Source: Streptomyces sp. NBC_00461 (GTDB lineage Bacteria; Actinomycetota; Actinomycetes; Streptomycetales; Streptomycetaceae). Taken from it: 64,000 nt of DNA. The position numbers and the translations under genes are program-made. Positions 56,221-64,000 of this stretch are shown in pieces; the first letter of the stretch is position 1, and each line of letters begins with the position of its first letter. The DNA lies in assembly GCF_036013935.1 (NCBI RefSeq), contig NZ_CP107902.1, forward strand, positions 6,295,001-6,359,000, written 5' to 3'. The notes beneath the pieces are model-generated. The model worked only from the letters and a program-made list of their open reading frames with translations. It had not been told where the DNA came from and did not search any database.

Positions 56221-57546
56221 GTGGTGACCAGCACAAAGCGCCGCCTGCCTGACCGGCGCACCTATGTTCTCGACACCAGCGTCCTGCTGGCCGACCCGAA
56301 CGCCCTGAACCGCTTCGACGAGCACGAGGTAGTGCTGCCGATCGTCGTGGTGACAGAGCTGGAGGCCAAGCGGCACCATCCCGAACTCGGCTACTTCGCC
56401 CGGCAGGCCCTCCGTCTGCTCGACGAGTTCCGGGTCCGGCACGGTCGCCTCGACGCCCCCATCCCGATCGGGGAACTCGGCGGCACGGTGCGTGTCGAGC
56501 TCAATCACTCGGACCCCAGCGTGCTGCCGACCGGCTACCGCCTGGGGGACAACGACTCCCGCATCCTCGCGGTCGCCCGCAATCTGCAGGCCGAGGGGTT
56601 CGACGTCACGGTCGTGTCGAAGGACCTGCCGCTCAGGATCAAGGCGTCCTCGGTCGGACTCCTCGCCGAGGAGTACCGGGCCGAACTCGCCATCACGGGC
56701 TCCTCCGGCTGGACCGGAATGTCCGAACTGACCCTGCCCGGCGAGCAGGTGGACATCCTCTTCGAGGAAGGGCACGTGTATGTGCCCGAGGCCTCCGACC
56801 TTCCCGTTCACACGGGGCTGACGATCCAGTCTGAGCGCGGCAAGGCCCTCGGCCGAGTCACGCCCGAGGGCAACATCCGCCTCGTGCGCGGCGACCGGGA
56901 GGCGTTCGGTATCAAGGGGAGGAGCGCGGAACAGCGGATCGCGCTCGATCTGCTCCTCGACCCGGACGTCGGGATCGTCTCCATGGGCGGCCGGGCCGGC
57001 ACCGGCAAGTCGGCGCTCGCGCTGTGCGCCGGACTTGAGGCGGTGCTGGAGCGGCGCCAGCACCAGAAGGTGATGGTCTTCCGGCCGCTGTACGCGGTCG
57101 GCGGGCAGGAACTCGGCTATCTGCCGGGCTCCGAGTCCGAGAAGATGAGCCCCTGGGCGCAGGCGGTCTTCGACACGCTGTCCGCGGTCGCCAGCCGCGA
57201 GATCATCGAAGAGGTCACCTCGCGCGGGATGCTCGAAGTCCTTCCGCTCACCCACATCCGCGGGCGCTCGCTGCACGACGCGTTCGTGATCGTGGACGAG
57301 GCGCAGTCACTGGAACGGAATGTCCTGCTGACCGTTCTGTCCCGAATCGGCTCCAACTCGCGGGTGATTCTCACCCATGACGTGGCGCAAAGGGACAATC
57401 TGCGTGTCGGTCGCTATGACGGTGTCGTCGCCGTCGTGGAGAAGCTGAAGGGGCATCCGCTCTTCGCGCACGTGACCCTGACGAGGTCCGAGAGGTCCCA
57501 GATCGCGGCGCTTGTGACCGAAATGCTGGAGGACGGCCAAATCTGA
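56221..57546 (+). CDS. PIN-PhoH fusion ATPase
   Basis: 441 aa. N-terminal PIN nuclease domain ([19 protein letters not shown], Asp18; [24 protein letters not shown]) and C-terminal PhoH ATPase ([17 protein letters not shown] near 257; [31 protein letters not shown]). Such PhoH2-like proteins join an RNA helicase and RNase. Start GTG at 56221; a second GTG follows immediately. Gene order uppS-phoH is conserved in Streptomyces, from memory. Confidence 0.93.
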   Translation: MVTSTKRRLPDRRTYVLDTSVLLADPNALNRFDEHEVVLPIVVVTELEAKRHHPELGYFARQALRLLDEFRVRHGRLDAPIPIGELGGTVRVELNHSDPSVLPTGYRLGDNDSRILAVARNLQAEGFDVTVVSKDLPLRIKASSVGLLAEEYRAELAITGSSGWTGMSELTLPGEQVDILFEEGHVYVPEASDLPVHTGLTIQSERGKALGRVTPEGNIRLVRGDREAFGIKGRSAEQRIALDLLLDPDVGIVSMGGRAGTGKSALALCAGLEAVLERRQHQKVMVFRPLYAVGGQELGYLPGSESEKMSPWAQAVFDTLSAVASREIIEEVTSRGMLEVLPLTHIRGRSLHDAFVIVDEAQSLERNVLLTVLSRIGSNSRVILTHDVAQRDNLRVGRYDGVVAVVEKLKGHPLFAHVTLTRSERSQIAALVTEMLEDGQI

Positions 57547-57945
57547 GGTAATTCAGGCCAGTTGGCGCCGTCTCGCAAAGGCTGTGAGCCTAGCGGGGCG
57601 GCGTCTTCGCGTGTTGCTGTTTCTCGAAATCACCTGGGCCAAACGGGATGTGAGCTTTCACACGCAACTCAGAATTGCCACCCGGTGTCTGGTTACGGCA
57701 GAGTCTCACTCCTGTCAGGCCCCGCATACGACACACCTGTACCCCCAGCGGTACGGCACCACAGAAGCATCACAGCTAACTCCACAGCGTCGTCGTATGC
57801 CGCCCGTGCTCCACGCGGTGCTCCTCTCAGGGGAGTTGCCCATCGGGTCCGTGCCTCCCGTGACCCCGTAGTTGGGAGGACAGCGCCAGGGGCACGATTG
57901 CGTCCGCCAGGGTCACCGAAGCGGACGATGCTGGAAGGAAACCGT
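57547..57945 (+). promoter_or_regulatory. Long leader of the SLT-like gene
   Basis: 399 nt without a supported gene, less GC-rich at its left end (57600-57790). Just before the start is a hairpin CGTCCGC/GCGGACG (57901-57907 with 57921-57927). Streptomyces cell-wall hydrolase genes often carry long leaders with a c-di-AMP riboswitch; I could not find its conserved core here. Confidence 0.35.
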
Positions 57946-58629
57946 GTGAGCCGGATTTCGGTCCGGGGATTCGCAGTGGCCTCGGCCACCGCGGTCACCG
58001 CCGTCGGAAGCGTTGTCGGAGTTGCCTCGGGCAGCACCGCCCAGCCCAACGACGCCGAGGCGACGGCAAGCGACGCGACGCTCCTGGCGGACATACCCAC
58101 GGGCCAGCAGGCCCAGGTCCAGACGGCGTCCCTGACGCAGCAGGCCGACGCCCAGGCCATCCAGGCAGACGCGAGCGCCAAGAAGGGCGCCGAGGAGGCT
58201 GCCCGCAAGGCTGCCGCCGACACCGCCATCGCCAAGAAGGAAGCGGCGGAGAAGGCGGCCAAGGAAGCCAAGGAGCGCGCCAGGACGAAGGCCGCGGCCA
58301 GCCGCAGCAGCGCCGACTTCCCGGTCCAGAGCTCGTACTCCATCGGCGAGATCCAGTCGATGGCACGGCAGATGGTGCCGAGCGGCCAGTTCCAGTGCTT
58401 CAGCAACATCGTGGACCACGAGTCCAGCTGGAACTACCACGCGGTCAACGCCTCCTCCGGCGCATACGGCCTCTTCCAGGCCCTCCCCGCCTCCAAGTAC
58501 TCGTCCGCCGGCGCCGACTGGCAGACGAACCCGGGCACCCAGATCAAGTGGGGCCTGAACTACATGAACAGCCGGTACGGCAGCCCGTGCGAGGCCTGGT
58601 CGTTCTGGTCGGCCAACCACTGGTACTGA
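57946..58629 (+). CDS. Secreted transglycosylase SLT-like protein
   Basis: 227 aa from GTG 57946 (GGAAGGA upstream; ATG 57928 also possible). Signal-like segment (RGFAVASATAVTAVGSVVGV), a Gln/Ala/Lys/Glu-rich coiled coil about 45-110, then an SLT-type domain: FSNIVDHESSWNYHAVNASS with the catalytic Glu, GAYGLFQALPASKYSS, IKWGLNYMNSRYGSPCEAW. It should cut peptidoglycan glycan strands during growth or spore germination. Followed by a strong terminator. Confidence 0.9.
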   Translation: MSRISVRGFAVASATAVTAVGSVVGVASGSTAQPNDAEATASDATLLADIPTGQQAQVQTASLTQQADAQAIQADASAKKGAEEAARKAAADTAIAKKEAAEKAAKEAKERARTKAAASRSSADFPVQSSYSIGEIQSMARQMVPSGQFQCFSNIVDHESSWNYHAVNASSGAYGLFQALPASKYSSAGADWQTNPGTQIKWGLNYMNSRYGSPCEAWSFWSANHWY

Positions 58630-58667
58630 GCCGTCGAGGCCGGCGGCCTCACCTCTCAACCTTGCGC

Positions 58668-58698
58668 AGCCCCTCCCCGTCATAGGGGGAGGGGCTTT
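58668..58698 (+). terminator. Intrinsic terminator of the SLT-like gene
   Basis: AGCCCCTCCCC (58668-58678) pairs with GGGGAGGGGCT (58686-58696), 7-nt loop, followed by TT in the TTTCG run. It lies 40 nt after the stop. Confidence 0.75.
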
Positions 58699-58768
58699 CG
58701 CCCTGTACGGTCGGACGCGACGGCTCCAGGGGGGAGTGGTGGGGAAAGACGGGGGAAGAGGACGGATC

Positions 58769-60154
58769 ATGTCGCGAGTGCCAGGGTGGCTCGGTCGGAT
58801 CGGCGCCGGACTCACCGAGGTGAGTGAGCGGCTGGACGAGCGCCGCGCCGAGGTGGAACGGGAGAACGCCGGGGACGACGAACCCGCTCAGCCGCGCAAG
58901 ACCGTGAAGGCTCCGCCGCCCGCGGACCGCACCCCCGAGCCTCCGCTCCCGCCGGCCACCCGCCCCGACCCCGCGCAGGCCGTGCCCTGGGGCGTACGCG
59001 TCGCCGCCGAGGCCGGCTGGCGTCTGCTGGTGCTCGCGGGCACCGTCTGGGTGCTGATGCGGGTCATCAGCGCCGTCCAACTCGTGGTCTTCGCCTTCGT
59101 CGTCGCCCTGCTCATCACGGCGCTGCTCCAGCCGACCGTGGCCCGTCTCAAGCGCCACGGCGTGCCGGGCGGCCTCGCGACCGCCCTCACCGCGATCCTC
59201 GGCTTCGTCGTCATGGGGCTGATCGGCTGGTTCGTGACCTGGCAGGTCATGGAGAACATCGACAACCTCTCGGACCAGATCCAGAGCGGCATCGACGACC
59301 TGCGCAACTGGCTGCTGAAGAGCCCCTTCCACGTCACCGACAAGCAGATCAACCAGATCGCCAAGAACCTGCGGGAAGCGGTCGGCGCGAACACCGACCA
59401 GATCACCTCCGCGGGCCTGGAAGGCGTGCAGGTCGTGGTCGAGGCACTGACCGGCATCCTGCTGACGTTCTTCTCGACCCTGTTCCTGCTCTACGACGGC
59501 CGGCGCATCTGGGAGTGGACGCTGAAGCTGGTCCCGGCGGCGGCCCGGCCGGGCGTCGCGGGCGCCGGTCCGAGGGCCTGGCGGACGCTGACGGCCTATG
59601 TGCGAGGCACGGTGCTCGTCGCTCTGATCGACGCCATCTTCATCGGCCTCGGCATCTACTTCCTCGACGTCCCCATGGCCGTACCCCTGGCCGTCTTCAT
59701 CTTCCTGTTCTCCTTCATCCCGCTCGTCGGCGCCGTGGCGTCCGGCGCGCTGGCCGTGGTCGTCGCACTGGTCACCCAGGGCGTGTTCACGGCGGTCATG
59801 ACGCTCCTCGTGGTCCTCGCGGTCCAGCAGATCGAGGGTCACATCCTGCAGCCGTTCATCCTGGGCCGCGCCGTGCGCGTCCACCCGCTCGCGGTGGTCC
59901 TGTCGGTCGCGGCGGGCGGCATGGTGGCCGGGATCGGCGGCGCGGTGGTCGCCGTACCGCTGGTGGCGGTGACGAACACCGTGGTCGGCTATCTGCGGGC
60001 ATACTCCCTGGAACACATCCCCGCAGGCGACGACCAGCCGCTTCCGGCCGGTCCGGCGATCGGGGACGAGGCCGCCGAGGCCGAGGGGGAGGCCGGGGGC
60101 GCAACCCCCGCCGACGGCCCCGGCGCCGGCCCCGAGGACGCCGGGAAGGCCTGA
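58769..60154 (+). CDS. AI-2E family transporter
   Basis: 461 aa from ATG 58769 (AGAGGA upstream). Cytoplasmic charged N-terminus (1-75), then the AI-2E/YdiK/PerM-type arrangement: a TM pair (VWVLMRVISAVQLVVFAFVV), TM3 (GFVVMGLIGWFVTW), a long soluble loop (about 165-235), then TM5-8 with VAFIFLFSFIPLVGAV-like block (AVFIFLFSFIPLVGAVASGA) and GHILQPFILGRAVRVHPLAV. Substrate unknown; family members export ions or small molecules. Acidic C-terminal tail. Confidence 0.9.
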   Translation: MSRVPGWLGRIGAGLTEVSERLDERRAEVERENAGDDEPAQPRKTVKAPPPADRTPEPPLPPATRPDPAQAVPWGVRVAAEAGWRLLVLAGTVWVLMRVISAVQLVVFAFVVALLITALLQPTVARLKRHGVPGGLATALTAILGFVVMGLIGWFVTWQVMENIDNLSDQIQSGIDDLRNWLLKSPFHVTDKQINQIAKNLREAVGANTDQITSAGLEGVQVVVEALTGILLTFFSTLFLLYDGRRIWEWTLKLVPAAARPGVAGAGPRAWRTLTAYVRGTVLVALIDAIFIGLGIYFLDVPMAVPLAVFIFLFSFIPLVGAVASGALAVVVALVTQGVFTAVMTLLVVLAVQQIEGHILQPFILGRAVRVHPLAVVLSVAAGGMVAGIGGAVVAVPLVAVTNTVVGYLRAYSLEHIPAGDDQPLPAGPAIGDEAAEAEGEAGGATPADGPGAGPEDAGKA

Positions 60155-60329
60155 CGCATCGGCGCTTGAAAACCGCCCCGGAATCGGTCAAATGAGCGCC
60201 GAACAAAGCTATTTGAACCAGCACGCGGCTCAACTTCCGTCACCTGGGAACAGGTCGGAAATCTCCCACCGGAATATGCGTTCGGCCTGATACACATTCC
60301 CCCCTCAGCGCTATGCGACAGGGGGCGTG

Positions 60330-61154
60330 ATGTCGGGCTTCGACCTGCTGGCACGAGCCCTGTCCGCCTGCGGAGGCGAGGGATGGACCGGCGTCCTGCG
60401 TGTGTCCGGGGCGCCCGGCGGCATCCTGCACCTCAGGGACGGACTCGTCGTCGCGGCCGAATCGCCCGGGGCGCCGGGGCCGGAGGCGCTGCTGCTGCGC
60501 TCCGGACGGGTGGACGGCGAACAGTGGGCCGAGCTGGTGCGGGAGGCCCGGGGCGCGCGCTGGCCGGCGGTCGGGCTGATCGCCCGCGGATACGCCGGTG
60601 CCGCCCAGCTCACCGTGGTGTGCGTGATGGCGCTGCAGGACGCGGTGTTCGCGATCGTCGCGGGCCGTGTGGACGGCTGTGAGCGTGCCGAGGCCGGCGT
60701 CGAGCCGCCCGCCCCGGTCACCGTGGGCGAGCCGCCCGCCAGGCTCCTGCAGGACGCGGTCCGCAAGCTGGCCGCCGTCGCCGCCCTGCCCCACCCCGTC
60801 GACCCCGACCGCGAACGGCCCGTCCCGGCACCGGGGTTCGACGGCCCGCTCACCACGCTGCGACGGGAGCTGGTCGAGCATGCCGACGGCCGCCGTACGG
60901 CCCGCGACCTCGCCTTCCGTACCGGGCGAGGCGTCTACACCGTCACGGTCGAGGTCGCGCGGATGCTCGGCGAGGGGCTTCTGGAGTGCCCCGCCGTGCC
61001 CGCGCCCATCCCGGTCCGCGCGCCCCCCGACGGCATCCGCCACCGCACCCCGCCACCGCCCGCACCGCCCCCGCCCGAGGAGCCGGCACCCGTCGACCTG
61101 CCCCGCCGCAGATCGAACGGCTTCTTCCGCCTGCGGAACGGAACCCCGAAATGA
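60330..61154 (+). CDS. Unknown protein at head of roadblock operon
   Basis: 274 aa from ATG 60330 (GTG 60327 adjacent; GGGGG upstream). The N-terminal part (about 1-85; GWTGVLRVSGAPGGILHLRD, GLVVAAESPG) resembles DUF4388-type PatA-like domains. The middle to end (about 165-225) looks like a winged helix (FDGPLTTLRRELVEHADGRR, TVEVARMLGEGLLE), and the tail is Pro-rich and basic. Its stop overlaps the next small frame (ATGA). Together with the two genes below it forms a roadblock-type signalling operon; function unknown. Confidence 0.75.
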   Translation: MSGFDLLARALSACGGEGWTGVLRVSGAPGGILHLRDGLVVAAESPGAPGPEALLLRSGRVDGEQWAELVREARGARWPAVGLIARGYAGAAQLTVVCVMALQDAVFAIVAGRVDGCERAEAGVEPPAPVTVGEPPARLLQDAVRKLAAVAALPHPVDPDRERPVPAPGFDGPLTTLRRELVEHADGRRTARDLAFRTGRGVYTVTVEVARMLGEGLLECPAVPAPIPVRAPPDGIRHRTPPPPAPPPPEEPAPVDLPRRRSNGFFRLRNGTPK

Positions 61155-61300
61155 AACGGGCCGAACAGATCCGAAACAACATCATGCGTAACGACATGCG
61201 TAACGACATACGACGAGAAATGCGAAGAGAAATAGGGGAGTTGAGCACATGGATCGTGAAGCGCTGGCGCTCGAAATGCGCGGTCTGCGGGAGCAGGTGA
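61151..61300 (+). CDS. Short basic peptide frame with internal repeats
   Basis: 49 codons. ATG overlaps the stop of the preceding gene (ATGA); MKRAEQIRNNIMRNDMRNDI then RREMRREIGEL contains ATGCGTAACGAC repeated at DNA level. Unusually AT-rich for this genome. It overlaps the roadblock gene by 52 nt in another frame. It could be a real small protein or a translation-relay leader for the roadblock gene. Confidence 0.4.
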   Translation: MKRAEQIRNNIMRNDMRNDIRREMRREIGELSTWIVKRWRSKCAVCGSR

Positions 61301-61635
61301 CCGGAATCACCGATACCGCGGTCGCGGCGTCCGACGGACTGCTGATCGCGGCCGACACCGCCGACTCGATCGACCCGGAAGGCCTCGCCGCCCTGGCAGC
61401 GGCCGGCCTGGGCCTCGCCCGCCGCACCGCCCAGGCGACCGCGCGCGGCACCCTGCGGCAGACCGTGACCTACGGCAGCCACGGCTGTGCCGCCTTCTAC
61501 GCCGTCGGCGACACCGCGCTGATGGTCGTCCTGGGCGACGAGGGCCTGGACGTCGACGGCCTGCACCGGGCGACCGGGCCCGCTCTGGATCGCATCGGCT
61601 CGATCCTCCGGCACACAACGGCAGAAGGAGTCTGA
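61249..61635 (+). CDS. Roadblock/LC7-domain protein
   Basis: 128 aa. A short roadblock fold: LREQVTGITDTAVAASDGLL, AGLGLARRTAQATARGTLRQ, CAAFYAVGDTALMVVLGDEG. Such proteins pair with small GTPases in Streptomyces Cvn-type (conservon) systems; here there is no GTPase or kinase, so it may be a variant. GGGGAG 10 nt before the ATG. Confidence 0.85.
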   Translation: MDREALALEMRGLREQVTGITDTAVAASDGLLIAADTADSIDPEGLAALAAAGLGLARRTAQATARGTLRQTVTYGSHGCAAFYAVGDTALMVVLGDEGLDVDGLHRATGPALDRIGSILRHTTAEGV

Positions 61636-61639
61636 AGGG

Positions 61640-62068
61640 ATGGCGACGAAGCGTATGGCCACCGGTTTCTCCGATCAGGTGATGGGCCTGGTCAAATCAC
61701 TCCGTACCGACGCCCCCGACTGTGTCGCCTCGGGCGTCGTCGACATGTCCACCGGCATGCTGCTGTCGTACGAGACCGTCGAGAACCATCCGCCCGAGGT
61801 CCTGGACCTGTTGGCGGGCGCGACCCTCGATCTGTTCCAGGGCCGCACGGTCGTGATGATCGAGGACGTCTTCAAGGAACGCCGTGGGATGCAGAGCGAC
61901 AACCACTTCTTCCAGGAGATCCTGGTCAACAGCGAGAACCTCACCCATCTGTTCGTGCGCATGAACGAGCAGCAGGACGTCGTCGCCGTCGTCGTCTGCC
62001 GCAAGTCGGTCAACGTGGGCATGCTGTTCGCCCAAGTGCGGCGGGTGGTGCGGGAGTACGGCCTGTGA
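61640..62068 (+). CDS. Roadblock-operon partner protein
   Basis: 142 aa. GLVKSLRTDAPDCVASGVVD, MLLSYETVENHPPEVLDLLA, NLTHLFVRMNEQQDVVAVVV and VGMLFAQVRRVVREYGL suggest a roadblock-like alpha/beta fold. ATG 4 nt after the previous stop, so co-translated. Probable dimer partner of the roadblock protein. Followed by a very stable terminator. Confidence 0.7.
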   Translation: MATKRMATGFSDQVMGLVKSLRTDAPDCVASGVVDMSTGMLLSYETVENHPPEVLDLLAGATLDLFQGRTVVMIEDVFKERRGMQSDNHFFQEILVNSENLTHLFVRMNEQQDVVAVVVCRKSVNVGMLFAQVRRVVREYGL

Positions 62069-62120
62069 GAACGCGGAAGGGCCCCTCCCCGAAACTTCGG
62101 GGAGGGGCCCTTCCGCGTTC
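62069..62120. terminator. 25-bp perfect palindrome, bidirectional terminator
   Basis: 25 uninterrupted base pairs (62069-62093 with 62096-62120), loop of two bases, directly between the roadblock-operon stop and the stop of the convergent permease gene. It probably ends both transcripts. No long T-run, but the stem alone is exceptionally stable. Confidence 0.8.
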
Positions 62121-62124
62121 GTTC

Positions 62125-64000
62125 TCACTCGGTGCGCAGACCGTCCGGCCGCATCAGCCGCAGCAGCGGCGGCAGGCTGAGCAGGGTCACGCCGAGGACG
62201 ACCCCGGCGCCGATGCCCGTCATCGAGAGCACGCTCGCCCAGTCCACGGTCACCGTGTCGCCGGTCATCCTCAGCAGCACCGTGCCCAGCGTCAGTCCGA
62301 CCACCGATGCCAGGAGCAGACCCAGCGCGATGGGGATCGCCGTCTGCCACAGCACCGACAGGCTCAGCGTGCGGCGCCGGGTCCCGAAGGCGACCAGTGA
62401 CGACAGCAGCTTCTTGCGCTCGCGCAGCTGCTCCAGCTGGGAGACCAGCAGGCTCGCGCCGATCAGCACCAGGACGCAGGTGGCACCGACGAACAGCCCG
62501 GTGCGGATCGACTGGAACTGCAGCGACTGCTTGCTGGACGTCAGGTTGAACACGTCCGCCAGCGGGTCCATCCGAGCCGCGGTGTTGCGCGCGTACTCGT
62601 CGGCGTCCGCCATCGACCGGTCCAGCGAGAGGTACACCTTCTGGGTCAGGCCGGCCGCCGCCGCCGCGGGCAGCGCGCCCGAGGTGAGGAGCAGGCCACC
62701 GCGTTCATAGCCGGTCGGGTCCTCGCGCTGTGCCGCCGTCTTCACGCCGGAGGGCACCTTCCAGGCCGCCGTGTGGTGGGGCGTCCCGCTGTACGACGGG
62801 TCGAAGTACAGGGTGCGGCCCGCCGTGGTCAGCTTCTTCGTCTCGCTGCCGTACTCGTCGCCGACGATGCGGAAGATGTCACCGTCCCGGCAGGACGTCA
62901 GCCGGGCCAGCTCGCGCAGCTGCGCACAGTTGCCGACGGCCGTCTCCAGCTCGTTGTCCGGGTCCTTCGGCCCGGTCCCGACCGAGCCCAGCGAGATCGC
63001 CGTCACCCGGTTCACGCCCTTCGTCCCGGCGAGCTTGCGGTCGACCTCGGACAGCGGGATGTCACCGCGCACGGAGATCTCCATCTGCGCCCGGTTGAGG
63101 TCGTTCTTCGTCGACTTGGTGTAGTCGTGCTCGACCCCCGCGAACAGCATCTGCAGCGCGATCGCGCCGGCCACCGCGACCGCGATGCCGTTGACCATGC
63201 GCGCGGCCGAGCCGCTGCTCAACTGCAGCCTGCGGACGGCCAGTTGCCAGGACACCGAGCCCGAGTTCAGCCGGGCGACCACGGCCTCGACGATCCACGG
63301 CAGCAGGGCGGTGACGCCGATCAGCAGCAGCACGGTGCCGCCGATCACCATCCACTGGTTGAAGTCGCCGTTGGAGTTGCCCTGCCCGATCATCGGGTAG
63401 AGCAGCGCGAGGCCGCCCAGCGGCAGGAGCAGCCGCCACCACAGCCGGCGCCGCGGCGGCTTCGCCGTACGCACCACGCCCAGCGGTTCGATGACCACCC
63501 CGCGCAGCGCGAACAGCGTCACCAGGACGGCAGCGGCCGGTACGGCGAGGGCGACGAGGACGACGAGCGCGGGCGACGGGTAGAGGTCGTCCGGGAACAC
63601 GCTGATGTCCCGTACCTCCAGCAGGCCCGCCAGCCGACGTCCGGTGAGGAAGAAGACGGTGCCGAGGACGAGCCCGAGCAGCGCTCCGGCGAGCGCCTCG
63701 CCGCCCGCGATCCGGCGGGCCATCCTGCCGTCCGCGCCGACCAGCCGCAGCGCCGCGAGCCGGCGGTCGCGGCGTTCGCCGCCGAAACGGACGGCCGCGG
63801 CGATGAACACGCCGACGGGCAGCAGCAGCACCACGAAGATGATCGTGACCAGCAGGATCAGGATCGGGTCCAGCGCATCGTCCTGGTGCCAGCGGGAGGG
63901 CCCGAAGTAGTTGATGCGCTCGATCGTGCCGGTGGCCAGATGGGTCTCCAGGCCCGAGCCGCCCGCGTAGTAGGTGAGTTCGGCGGGACCGATCAGACCG
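62125..64000 (-). CDS. FtsX-like ABC transporter permease (5' end outside the window)
   Basis: About 625 residues are visible and the frame is still open at the right edge, so the N-terminus is missing. Repeated TM bundles (LILLVTIIFVVLLLPVGVFI; GEALAGALLGLVLGTVFFLT; LVVLVALAVPAAAVLVTLFA; AVAVAGAIALQMLF; LFVGATCVLVLIGASLL; LSMTGIGAGVVLGVTLLSLP) with a large extracytoplasmic domain (NCAQLRELARLTSCRDGDIF) fit the FtsX/MacB-like permease type with two FtsX halves. Its ABC ATPase is probably upstream, outside the window. Substrate unknown. Confidence 0.85.
   Translation of the reverse strand, partial: GLIGPAELTYYAGGSGLETHLATGTIERINYFGPSRWHQDDALDPILILLVTIIFVVLLLPVGVFIAAAVRFGGERRDRRLAALRLVGADGRMARRIAGGEALAGALLGLVLGTVFFLTGRRLAGLLEVRDISVFPDDLYPSPALVVLVALAVPAAAVLVTLFALRGVVIEPLGVVRTAKPPRRRLWWRLLLPLGGLALLYPMIGQGNSNGDFNQWMVIGGTVLLLIGVTALLPWIVEAVVARLNSGSVSWQLAVRRLQLSSGSAARMVNGIAVAVAGAIALQMLFAGVEHDYTKSTKNDLNRAQMEISVRGDIPLSEVDRKLAGTKGVNRVTAISLGSVGTGPKDPDNELETAVGNCAQLRELARLTSCRDGDIFRIVGDEYGSETKKLTTAGRTLYFDPSYSGTPHHTAAWKVPSGVKTAAQREDPTGYERGGLLLTSGALPAAAAAGLTQKVYLSLDRSMADADEYARNTAARMDPLADVFNLTSSKQSLQFQSIRTGLFVGATCVLVLIGASLLVSQLEQLRERKKLLSSLVAFGTRRRTLSLSVLWQTAIPIALGLLLASVVGLTLGTVLLRMTGDTVTVDWASVLSMTGIGAGVVLGVTLLSLPPLLRLMRPDGLRTE

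Noticed and set aside
55884..56252. 120-codon frames on both strands between uppS and the PhoH gene
   Set aside because: No similarity or proper start; codon use in none of them looks like its neighbours.
57700..57800. c-di-AMP (ydaO-yuaA) riboswitch
   Set aside because: Only an ACAGCTAAC-like piece was seen; the conserved GGGGAACC and GGGGTGAATC blocks are missing.
57562..57945. N-terminal extension of the SLT-like protein
   Set aside because: It would place a signal peptide about 130 residues inside the protein; GTG 57946 with GGAAGGA fits better.

Overview
The window is very GC-rich actinobacterial chromosome, almost certainly Streptomyces. Supporting signs are strong third-position G/C bias, many GTG starts, ATGA/GTGA overlaps, a rare TTA codon confined to one regulator, a chitinase promoter with the Streptomyces-type direct repeats, and the gene families present. 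No rRNA, tRNA, CRISPR array, transposase or phage gene was seen. The last gene (an ABC permease on the minus strand) runs off the right edge.

Layout. 0.1-3.1 kb: hemolysin-III-like membrane protein and GTP-type PEP carboxykinase. 3.3-8.6 kb: a signalling cluster made of a Ser/Thr kinase, a YbjN-like protein, a one-TM membrane protein, and a TerY-P-type triad (vWA protein, PP2C phosphatase, divergent kinase). It is followed by a broken vWA gene and a duplicated intergenic repeat. 9-11.9 kb: small helical protein, alanine-type aminotransferase and secreted serine protease. 11.9-18.9 kb: a divergent D-amino-acid catabolism module (N-acyl-D-amino-acid deacylase, PLP amino acid deaminase // sugar kinase, IclR regulator, RidA, GntP permease) with a palindromic operator at the divergence point. 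18.9-24.2 kb: GlxA-type regulator divergent from an isochorismatase-family hydrolase, an unknown Tat-type exported protein, an MFS exporter and an acidic protein. 24.4-28.3 kb: large ATPase/LuxR regulator with a TTA codon, an RsbA-like MEDS protein and a HATPase anti-sigma-type protein. 28.4-30.1 kb: GH18 chitinase.

30.2-50.6 kb is the most interesting part: a complete Tad/Flp pilus locus (CpaB, TadZ, two TadE-like minor pilins, TadA, TadB, TadC, sensor kinase/response regulator, Flp pilin, TadG-like protein, lipoprotein, OmpA-like protein, prepilin peptidase). On either side are two large proteins whose prepilin segment is homologous to the Flp pilin. One (33.2 kb, minus) carries a beta-rich domain with an EF-hand loop. 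The other (46.5 kb, plus) carries a pre-toxin region and a C-terminal domain that looks like a polymorphic-toxin nuclease, and is followed by a likely immunity gene. Four promoters in this region (EF-hand fusion, Flp pilin, toxin fusion, prepilin peptidase) share a palindrome TGGGCCC-N2-GGNCCCA (last base T at the pilin) placed 22-23 bp upstream of a -10-like hexamer. This ties the two fusions and the peptidase to one regulon and suggests toxin display or delivery through the Tad machinery.

50.6-64 kb is mostly housekeeping or ordinary accessory: DHFR-family reductase, LLM flavin oxidoreductase, methyltransferase, winged-helix (HTH_42) protein, an intergenic region with two strong intrinsic terminators (possible small RNAs), isoprenyl transferase, PIN-PhoH ATPase, SLT-like muralytic protein, AI-2E-family transporter, a roadblock-type operon, and the FtsX-like permease.
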